A stretch of DNA of 26,943 nt from JAYUHK01 sp043767025 (GTDB lineage: Bacteria > Bacteroidota > Bacteroidia > Chitinophagales > Saprospiraceae), in NCBI GenBank assembly GCA_043767025.1, contig JAYUHK010000202.1:1-26943 (forward strand), given 5' to 3'. The notes below the pieces were generated by a model, which saw only the letters and a list, made by a program, of their open reading frames with translations, was not told the origin of the DNA and made no database searches. This document shows positions 18,801 to 22,040 of this stretch, piece after piece. The translations under genes and the position numbers were made by a program. The stretch's first letter is position 1. The number at the start of each line of letters is the position of its first letter.

Positions 18801-18874
18801 GCGCGGGCATACTCGAATATCGCTTGGAAACATCGGATAATTTTGCGGTCAAGCGAATGATTATTTTGGAATAA
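6872..18874 (+). CDS. Giant T9SS-secreted multidomain surface protein (adhesin-like)
   Basis: A 4000-residue secreted protein, probably a cell-surface adhesin or matrix protein. Order of parts: signal peptide (1 to about 28); lamin-tail-like domain (about 33-215, opening VVINEVSGDSG); a long region of beta modules rich in Thr, Ala, Gly and paired Cys (about 220-2140); two PKD-like repeats of 94 residues (2141-2234 and 2235-2328); Ig-like modules (about 2330-2550); HYR-like modules beginning near 2615, 2913, 3118 and 3338 with CPANVT-type openings; a short carboxypeptidase-regulatory-like unit (about 3586-3642); a dockerin-like pair of helices with DVNRSGG (about 3643-3700); a cohesin-like beta domain (about 3773-3905); and a type A T9SS sorting domain (about 3913-4000, motif YQNQPNPF, ending MIILE). 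A 122-residue block is duplicated at 1288-1409 and 1613-1734. The frame is intact. No catalytic motif was seen. It follows the 429-residue protein gene, probably in one transcript. Confidence 0.95.
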   Translation: MRNFYQNLLIICLTVGTIGSLSTNLQAQCPATPANPVVINEVSGDSGQGDGSNDAIVELAGIPGTNIGGMVISNSEWAVILPAGTVIPANGVFLIACGSQMPPYGGSPGVGLDVGCAPGTNGLACAECDFPGLPINFDVCNPANAAYYDPAASGFTLDNAGANDGDQVVLFNANGTIADAVQWGNMGTTTPGATGGGASGAADNVAVQIGMSYTLGTPGIRGDGLPATGVAVMPPGNCGGTQPTFTMPPISDPRYIPVGANVQGCNTSYQRPVPAAGTPYAGSGTSNGGSVAGATAQWGMLNTNGTNSTSGASSAQFNNANHPNPGLPNNTQAFNWLPPATLVRCTPGTFTFGLNVNNWQHVSGLNCAGGLITTSGATGAESGSTVTVDGTTTTWGSVTPNLATGVTNLSFTTASLSVGTHTVTLKWDDYTNCCSGGECYESVTYTVTVLAPFVRSKAMISCPTDAVAGNINLSQYFSGGNTPYTYALTSGTGATLNATSGVISLPTGAAGPFVVTVNETAPACGAPLTVTIAANCIAAPPPCPVLNLNTVTTTASGAKCPGDIISLCINTVTSTNLPNGGLIDWYVGNSAAFDPFTSPSSSLVCTSTVSAVAGVTSTCPVMNGALVNAFNTGCATANAAGEGQNEFVNFSTGSVPITFANLTLTQGSVCPGTTTAMNGSAWITSLTAAQTAFIAAMNGALGGCGTVFVAATSPIPANSQVLVFSSVVPSYVYTPSSLAGLCGRTIYVAFSPGIVAGAGNFSNTASRSFCIGDASCAACNQTVTYPTPTNTDGYYTTWNAAGAVAAAAVGSCFATEMMTQNNTSASAGCSTPSTTTVACCPYTIPLNACNGMPLFFKAIIRNRPLGTAGTPVGTDCTGTTPIATVAAGGYTVTCPTAVLAFTTIEFCRGATPVPTLPVTLTGINAAGFTITYSVNGVNYTTTAVPNGATTYDLMASLLALAPSAFADNPVEIKLVSINPPAGACAGTVSGMANVSIYTAPTVTIGAGPFNLTACSGAGSSVIIPITVGGTPSYPIELNYTINGSPAQAIVTSSPFNLVVSAAGTYIFTSAASSKCTTPVMQTVVVNPAPGSPTLAAIPNQYICALAGGTINLTALNPAVTGLAGGTYTWYYADPNAPEFVPSLQTVTTPGGVLVTVNRTFWVQYIDMNGCKAVANVNIILTTPPVFTLSETPATCSVPTAIINFTAPVANPVGATYSYSYTTGGTAYNVGSVAPQATPSAFASASANPAVTMISGAVQGVVYWVRVRNNLTGCFTDQMITTSQVTICCPVIGSSIVPASVCVGNSFNVSAAGLDDMANAQNFEQNFGISFVYSLGATAPANAYIGGTLLGTVPFASLTGADPNQMAALSGVGAALGAGTYQICAILAPTPTATTCRPQVCKTIVINPNPTAANTTLVVCDDNTDGLAVFTLTNANTAVLAGQTGVTVTYHATAANATANTAPLASPYTNTTANSQIVFVRVTNSITGCFATGQVTLTVNPLPAFTLVGAAPTCPSLNNATITFTLTSAPATNYTYFVSQAATCAACPTVIPGGALPAGWGAATGASAPIIALTFTFTAGSAAIPFTVRMFDEITGCYFDQTVSITPPAACFACPVIGSSIVPANVCAGNNFNVSAAGLDDMANAQNQETNFGISFVYSLGATAPANAYIGGTSLGTVPFASLTGADPNQMAALNGVGGALAAGTYQVCAILAPTPTAVTCRPQVCKTIVINPNPTLSITQPASVCAPSGLNLSTVVLGQSPTGGTVTFHATAADATAGINPLSGAAVSSATVTTFVRYQLATGCFVTGTITISQTSQLTITAVAECAAGVSNSYNIRVTSVTGGNGGPYTVSIAGQPNQTFSGTALVFGPFAHSGTGMTVQTVTATMNVAPSCAASVQILETLCPQAINTCSCTNGAVPASSGTILVESQPGTFVAFGTSGYTQTYLLVNAAGIIINSNNTGLFTGLANGTYSVYALNYRNTDAALITPKIANGQPISGIAPNGTIVGACYSISPAVVRTINCNTIASAVVPATVCSGAAFSLTTTHSLNPGNLTIVYNTGAVLTQAQLYDAITTGNETVLLTPVVPTGTSTTVTGLTVPAVAAVTTYHLYVIYAAGQCSGASCSAGSNCMQFATVDLVVNPTPTVTAPANQVVCSGAMTTAVIFAGAVTGTIYDWTNNTPSIGLTASGTGNIPAFTATNATAASVTATITVTPKTTSGGVTCPGTPITFTITVNPTPTVTAPANQVVCSGAMTTAVTFMGAVAGTVYDWTNNTPSIGLLASGTGNIPAFTATNATAASVIATITVTPKTTSGGVTCTGTPVTFTITVNPTPVLTVVSNPSICSGSAAQVDVSSNSAGTTITWTAVLQSGTATGFASQATPIAVTPSGVVDISQILTNSSSTAIAIVRYTITPVAGNCPGAPVVVDVTINPSPIITVQPRDTIICTNGAATFFATATGLNLMLQWQASGNAGATWFNLTNGPIFSGVTTNTLSISNTTGLNGFIFRLVATTGGSSCSTFSNAARLKFHVSVPITCNNSLQISLDASCQALVTPDMILNGDYYDSYGVYQVIITTANGTPVPNPLTGAYIGQMLTVSIKDRCDGNSCWGMIKLEDKLAPVLVCPANVTIGCDSLYAPGSPRILFPNGLVLGTTVQPIAGQPNFYTVSVGLDNCGGATLWYNDVVVVTNCQTGNTKIITRTWYARDASGNVSTPCTQTITLRRTSIDDVIVPPNYTGLVGANAPLSCDGTKSISQPTYTVQNFTTTMTLTAHGAWQQVCGGSTPVVVSNVPVVTYVCRDTAFYIDANGLIIRSYLVPVVNNPLPADTIFWAKLPNGNPAPTPVTTQTVNGIRVMGTGEPSGIGCGTINYTYSDLRFDNVCGTSSSSFKILRVWKIVDWCTGAIRTYEQTIKVLDTKAPEITCPANVTVSTDAGTCSATYTFAPPTITDNCDAAPKYDVSLPTSLIGIAVRNTPIGVVPATYSNIPQGIYPATYTATDACGNTATCNINISVEDLMPPNPICREFTQIALGFNGQSNVLAKIFDAGSTDNCGIVKFQASRDYQTGCSGTTAFQDTVMFTCCDLSDTVNVTLRVYDRFNNQPTAGPNRFNDCMVQVFVEDKLPPVVSCPPSFTVDCGQYDFTNNNIGGTAYQAYFNLYFGSVQKTEAARITRNVDVINAAGFAAVLAVKDGIAYDNCAVNTITDVLNSTLTNCGVGTLTRTFTVSDKNGRTASCAQQITVVNKKPFNGNTDITWPSTVNITNKCHANVHPDTINSRPRVREDGCDITAVTYTDEVFTVTGTFCQKILRKWKVLDWCQYNPSNPSAVYIWEKTQTINVTNTVAPTIAAGVCKDTIFCQAPTNCAPLPISLSISATDDCTPTADIRYSYSFDINNDGGALILGNGNTFTGTYPFGTHRISWSAEDGCGNVRTCSYKVTIDECKKPTPICKIIIAELMPATSMVAISTVQVNNTSYDNCAVQYIKLRRVAQGSIPGVPATRIPAPPTPTGNKAADKIALNNWALANLVNSPINADTAIFTCLDRKFGGGMGNVQLWVGDNNGNWDFCQTGVILQNNMGAPDCGEPAPNNNSAVIAGEVHTELNAMVQDVQIKVASPNNPILSAVTSVTGIFNFQNLLAGANYTVTPEKDINPLNGVTTYDLVLIQKHILGVAPLGSPYKIIAADVNRSGGVSTIDMVELRKMILHIDDVFANNTSWRFVKADYQFPDPSNPWTEQFPEISAFSNSGSSMTSNFVGVKIGDVNMSATPNNLLGTEEHGKVGTALFEMNEATAQSGETIQVAVKAKDLKNLQGYQFALNFDARMMAFVDVASNCKEITKENFGLSFLNEGIITTSWNGKSANLSPESVLFTLSFKAKSNLRLSDVLSVSSKYTVAEAYTLGGELLDVAFAFANSNNNTTVAKEKFELYQNQPNPFKGKTVIGFNLPKADQARLVIFDNAGRLIKEIKGDFAKGYNEVTLDESELKGAGILEYRLETSDNFAVKRMIILE
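10733..11097 (+). repeat. Dispersed coding repeat A, copy 1
   Basis: A 365-bp segment of the giant gene (residues 1288-1409, opening CPVIGSSIVPASVC) that recurs at 11708-12072, 975 bp downstream and in frame. Similarity is close to 90% by eye with no length change. Weaker similarity continues past the 3' end of each copy (the YHATAAN and FHATAAD segments), so the original duplication was larger than the conserved core. Confidence 0.9.
11708..12072 (+). repeat. Dispersed coding repeat A, copy 2
   Basis: Second copy of the 365-bp unit (residues 1613-1734, opening CPVIGSSIVPANVC). The protein stretch GATAPANAYIGGT is unchanged between copies, and many differences are third-position changes, which suggests selection on the protein or repeated homogenisation. 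Confidence 0.9.
13292..13573 (+). repeat. Tandem coding repeat B (PKD-like), unit 1
   Basis: A 282-bp unit (94 residues, 2141-2234) directly adjacent to a second unit of identical length. It encodes a PKD-like module with a VVCSGAMTTAV opening, a YDWTNNTPSIGL core and a TFTITVN end. The segment 13439-13490 (52 bases) is identical to the same place in unit 2. Confidence 0.92.
13574..13855 (+). repeat. Tandem coding repeat B (PKD-like), unit 2
   Basis: Second 282-bp unit (residues 2235-2328), about 90% identical to unit 1 by eye. After it the boundary motif AATCCAACACC starts once more at 13856, but the following module (opening VLTVVSNPSICSGS) has diverged, so only two close units exist. Confidence 0.92.
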
Positions 18875-18937
18875 AACTTGTTTTTAGGAAAGAGAAAAAT
18901 GTAGGTTTTTAGCTTACAGCTTGTTCCCTATCATACT

Positions 18938-18986
18938 AAAAAATAAAGCCATAGGCGACAATCAGTCGTTTGTGGCTTTATTTTTT
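18938..18986 (+). terminator. Strong terminator after the giant surface protein gene
   Basis: A perfect 14-bp stem (arms 18938-18951 and 18973-18986, core TAAAGCCA/TGGCTTTA) encloses a second short pairing, CGAC/GTCG. The A and T runs at its ends make it able to work in both directions. It lies about 60 bases past the stop codon. Confidence 0.88.
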
Positions 18987-19217
18987 GTGGAACAAATTCA
19001 GAATTATTGGGCATAAAAATGAAACTTACGCCTACAAAATCCGTTCATTATCAGTAAATTACAAAAAAATACACTATTTTTCATTTATGGCATTAAATCT
19101 GTTGTGTATAATAGTGACGGATTTTTTGCTAAAATAATATAAAAAACTTACGCTAAAGAATGAAGAAAAAATAAGGTACTTATTTTAGATGCGTTCTCAA
19201 GTTCTCAAACTGATTTT
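18987..19217. other. Intergenic region upstream of the RlpA-like gene
   Basis: No coding region seen. It contains a 10-bp direct repeat AAACTTACGC (19022-19031 and 19144-19153) and, just before the start codon, an exact 8-bp tandem repeat GTTCTCAA (19193-19208). I find no TAnnTTTG element; a TATAAT-like string in the middle is unlikely to be used by a Bacteroidota sigma factor. The promoter of the RlpA-like gene is therefore not located. Confidence 0.5.
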
Positions 19218-20087
19218 ATGAGGAACCAATTACCCATTTTACACAAAAAAATCTTCTTTATTTTTGGATTGTTGCTCGTTTTTCGAGTGCAAATTTCTGC
19301 GCAAGAGCTTGGGATTGCAGCCATTTATTCCGACAAATTTCAAGGAAAAAAGACTTTCAGCGGCGAGCTGTACGATGTAGGAAAAATGACCGCCGCCCAC
19401 AAAACGCTGCCGATGGGTTCTATCGTGCGAATCACGAGATTGGACAACAAGAAATCGGTAGAAGTAAAAATCAACGATAAAGGTCCGTATGTAAAAGGAA
19501 GGGTGGTAGATTTATCTAAAAAAGCAGCTTTTTTGCTCGGGTTGAAGGTAGAATCGCTCGGTATGGTAAAAGTCAAAGTAGAATTGATTAAGCGGGGCGG
19601 CTTGGCAGCTCCAAAAATCGAAATGCCAGTAGTCGAAAATCCGCGACTGAAAAAAGAAAGCGAGCGTACAATCATGCAAAAAGACCTGAACGCGCCAGCA
19701 GCAAAGAAAAATGACGTATTGAAAGCTCGTGGAATCAAAGAACAGCAACCCAAACCTAAATTATTCATAGTAGATGGAAAGAATTTTAAGGACTTCGACC
19801 TTTACAAAATCCAAGTGATGCGTCCCGACAAAGTTGGTTATGGGCTGCAAGTGGCAAATTTTTCGGACTACGAAAACGTGATGCGCCAAATAGCTGACTT
19901 GCAGGAAGATTTTTTTAAGAATATTCTTGTGAGCGTCGAAAAGGGAAAAAAAAGCAAAACTACGAACTATAAAGTTCTTTTAGGACCTTTTCCAGACGCT
20001 GCCACTGCCGCCAGCTACAAAGAAAATGCCAAAAAGAAGAAACTCAACGGCTTTGTAGTCAATCTAAAAACTTTAAAATACGAGTAA
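19218..20087 (+). CDS. RlpA-like double-psi beta-barrel protein with SPOR domain
   Basis: Exported 289-residue protein, probably a peptidoglycan-active septal or envelope enzyme. A signal peptide of about 28 residues ends in ISA before QE. The double-psi beta-barrel domain spans about 30-125. Residues equivalent to those important in lytic RlpA proteins are present: Glu50 (SGELYD), His61 (AAHKTLPMG) and Asp87 (INDKGPY). A basic linker (about 126-195) is followed by a SPOR-like domain (about 205-289), which in relatives binds denuded glycan strands at division sites. There is no lipobox Cys, so unlike the Escherichia coli protein it is not an obvious lipoprotein. Lytic transglycosylase activity is known for some RlpA homologues only and is inferred here from the conserved residues. 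Confidence 0.9.
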   Translation: MRNQLPILHKKIFFIFGLLLVFRVQISAQELGIAAIYSDKFQGKKTFSGELYDVGKMTAAHKTLPMGSIVRITRLDNKKSVEVKINDKGPYVKGRVVDLSKKAAFLLGLKVESLGMVKVKVELIKRGGLAAPKIEMPVVENPRLKKESERTIMQKDLNAPAAKKNDVLKARGIKEQQPKPKLFIVDGKNFKDFDLYKIQVMRPDKVGYGLQVANFSDYENVMRQIADLQEDFFKNILVSVEKGKKSKTTNYKVLLGPFPDAATAASYKENAKKKKLNGFVVNLKTLKYE

Positions 20088-20127
20088 AAAAAAGCGTTAG
20101 CAGAAAACTTCTGCTAACGCTTTTTTT
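20086..20127. terminator. Bidirectional terminator between convergent genes
   Basis: A perfect 12-bp stem (GCGTTAGCAGAA at 20094-20105 and its complement at 20109-20120) with the loop AAC. It is preceded by eight A residues and followed by seven T residues, so it can stop both the RlpA-like gene from the left and the protease gene from the right. Confidence 0.9.
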
Positions 20128-20154
20128 ATTTATAATACATTGGCAACCAACAAA

Positions 20155-21855
20155 TTACGCTTTTGGCATCTTTGGTTTGTCGCTTCCGCTGCCCTCGGGA
20201 AGTTTCTTTTTGCCTTTCACGGTCATTGCCATTTTGACGGCTTCGTAGGCATTTATCATACCACCAGTTTTGCTCAAGTCCGAAAATTTTACCTTTTTCG
20301 CTCCCTTTGAACCCGGCTGGTTCACGAGCGCGTCTTGCTTTATAGAAGACTTCATAATAATTTCCTTTACTTGTACCGCAGTCAATTCAGGAAAATAAGA
20401 GCGCAACATAGCTGCCACGCCCGCCACCATCGGCGAAGCCATACTCGTACCCTGAAATGCTTTGTACTCATTGTTGGGCGTGGTAGAGGTAATCTGAACG
20501 CCCGGCGCGAAAATATCCACTTGGTCTTTTCCGTAGTTAGAGAAATTTGCCACCATTTTGTCGCCGCCTTCAAAATTCAAAGCACCGATTTCCAACCAGT
20601 TTGGAGCGTTCTTTTTGCAAGACCACCAATTTTTTTTCTCGAATTTGTCATTCGGATAATTTTCTGTTTCATCGTTGTTTTCGCCATCGTTGCCGGCTGC
20701 GTGAACCAACAGCACGTCGTGTTCTTCGGCATAGCGCACCGCTTTATCCACCGCTTCTTTATCCCAGGAGTAGGCTTTTCCGAAACTCATATTCATTACT
20801 TGCGCGCCGTTATCTACGGCATAAATAATCGCATTTGCTACGTCTTTATCGCGCTCGTCGCCGTCGGGAACAGTCCGAACAGACATTATTCGCACATTAT
20901 CCGCTACTCCCTTGATACCTTTGTTGTTGTTGCGAATGGCTCCGATGATGCCTGCGACGTGCGTGCCGTGGCTTGCGTCGGGACCTTTCGTATCGTTGTT
21001 GCCGTAATTTCTTTCGTAGGAATTATTTTCGTCGTCGCCCACGATTTCTTTGCGCATACTTTTGCTGGGGTCGCAGCCGTCAATAGAGCCTTGATAGTAC
21101 TCGATTCCTTCCTGAATTTGATCATTGATTCCCTTGCGGACTTGTTCTACCGTTTCCACTTTTTCGCCTTGATTGATCATACCCAACGACACTTTTTTTG
21201 CTATCGCAATATTGCTATTTGCTTTTTCGTCCAAAGACTTGAGCAAGTCGGCTGTGATTTTTTTTCCACCCAACTCTTTGTCCAAAGCGTCCAAACTCAT
21301 ATTTATCATTCCTTTTTGAGCCTGCATTTGTGCGAGTCCGCTTTCGCCTTCTTTGATTTTATCTTCAATGGCTTTTTTGATTTCTTGGTATTTTTTGTAC
21401 TCTTTGAGTGCTTTTCCACTGAATTGTGACTCTGGCTTGCCGTCGTAGAGTGGTTTGTAGCGACCGTAGAGGCGAGTCATTTCGAGTGTTTCGTGGTGGA
21501 TATTTTTACCATTTTTTCCGCCGAGATAGCTCCAGCCGTGCACATCGTCTATGTAGCCATTTTTGTCGTCGTCGATGCCGTTGCCCGGTATTTCGCCTTT
21601 GTTGGTCCACATGATTTCTTTCAGGTCTTCGTGCTCGCCATCTACTCCGGAGTCGAGGACAGCTACTACTACGGTTTTTGAAGTGCGACCTTTCAGCAGC
21701 TCTTGATAGGTTTTTTCGATACTCATGCCGTTGATTTTGTCTGCGGCGGGGTCGAGGTTGAACCAATTATCGGGTGCTTTTTTTGCTTGCCCGAAGGTAA
21801 TAGTTTCTGCTGCCAAAGTGAGCGCGCAGAAAAGTATCATTTTTTTCATTTTCAT
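20155..21855 (-). CDS. Subtilisin-like (S8 family) serine protease
   Basis: Exported 566-residue endopeptidase. The signal peptide (about 1-23) ends at FGQ. The catalytic triad is complete: Asp68 in VAVLDSGVD, His296 in SHGTHVAG, and Ser471 in GTSMASPMVAG, with the oxyanion Asn389 in HAAGND. The Asp-His spacing is about 228 residues, far longer than in classical subtilisins; the insertion (about 140-285) is highly charged and predicted helical. An Asp-rich loop at 94-104 (GIDDDKNGYIDD) looks like a metal-binding segment. There is no separate inhibitory propeptide of usual size and no T9SS sorting domain, so it probably stays in the periplasm or reaches the outside by another route. It has its own -7 element upstream and ends at the bidirectional terminator. 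The substrate is unknown. Confidence 0.94.
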   Translation of the reverse strand: MKMKKMILFCALTLAAETITFGQAKKAPDNWFNLDPAADKINGMSIEKTYQELLKGRTSKTVVVAVLDSGVDGEHEDLKEIMWTNKGEIPGNGIDDDKNGYIDDVHGWSYLGGKNGKNIHHETLEMTRLYGRYKPLYDGKPESQFSGKALKEYKKYQEIKKAIEDKIKEGESGLAQMQAQKGMINMSLDALDKELGGKKITADLLKSLDEKANSNIAIAKKVSLGMINQGEKVETVEQVRKGINDQIQEGIEYYQGSIDGCDPSKSMRKEIVGDDENNSYERNYGNNDTKGPDASHGTHVAGIIGAIRNNNKGIKGVADNVRIMSVRTVPDGDERDKDVANAIIYAVDNGAQVMNMSFGKAYSWDKEAVDKAVRYAEEHDVLLVHAAGNDGENNDETENYPNDKFEKKNWWSCKKNAPNWLEIGALNFEGGDKMVANFSNYGKDQVDIFAPGVQITSTTPNNEYKAFQGTSMASPMVAGVAAMLRSYFPELTAVQVKEIIMKSSIKQDALVNQPGSKGAKKVKFSDLSKTGGMINAYEAVKMAMTVKGKKKLPEGSGSDKPKMPKA

Positions 21856-21892
21856 TTCTAAAAGTATTTGATTGTATTTTGTGAATAAAAGA

Positions 21893-21900
21893 CAAATTTA
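21893..21900 (-). promoter_or_regulatory. -7 promoter element of the protease gene
   Basis: On the minus strand this reads TAAATTTG, a match to TAnnTTTG, 37 bases before the start codon at 21855. The implied leader is about 30 bases. No clear -33 box is visible. Confidence 0.5.
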
Positions 21901-21952
21901 TGTAATTTCTTTGAAATATGGAAAAATTTAGACCAAACAAGTTTCTTTATCG

Positions 21953-21991
21953 AAGAAAAAAAACCCGTTGCTCAATAAAGCGCAGCGGGTT
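21953..21991 (-). terminator. Terminator of the second T9SS protein gene
   Basis: A 10-bp stem with one G-U pair (arms 21962-21971 and 21982-21991) is followed, in minus-strand reading, by a run of eight T residues (21953-21960). It lies about 50 bases past the stop codon at 22040 and before the protease promoter, so the two minus-strand genes are separate transcription units. Confidence 0.82.
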
Positions 21992-22022
21992 TTATATTTG
22001 AAATCTATTAGCCTATTTATGG

Positions 22023-22040
22023 AGTCGCTTTGCAGCGACT
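22023..22040. repeat. Hairpin touching the stop codon of the T9SS gene
   Basis: A perfect 7-bp inverted repeat, AGTCGCT (22023-22029) and AGCGACT (22034-22040), with a four-base loop. Its outer base is part of the TAA stop codon of the minus-strand gene. No T run follows directly, so it is not itself a typical terminator; it may stabilise the 3' end of the message. Confidence 0.6.

Noticed and set aside
20335..21429. A 364-codon open frame on the plus strand opposite the protease gene
   Set aside because: It lies wholly antisense to a protease with a complete catalytic triad, its product is a low-complexity mix of Phe, His, Arg and Val with no domain, and it has no promoter or leader of its own.
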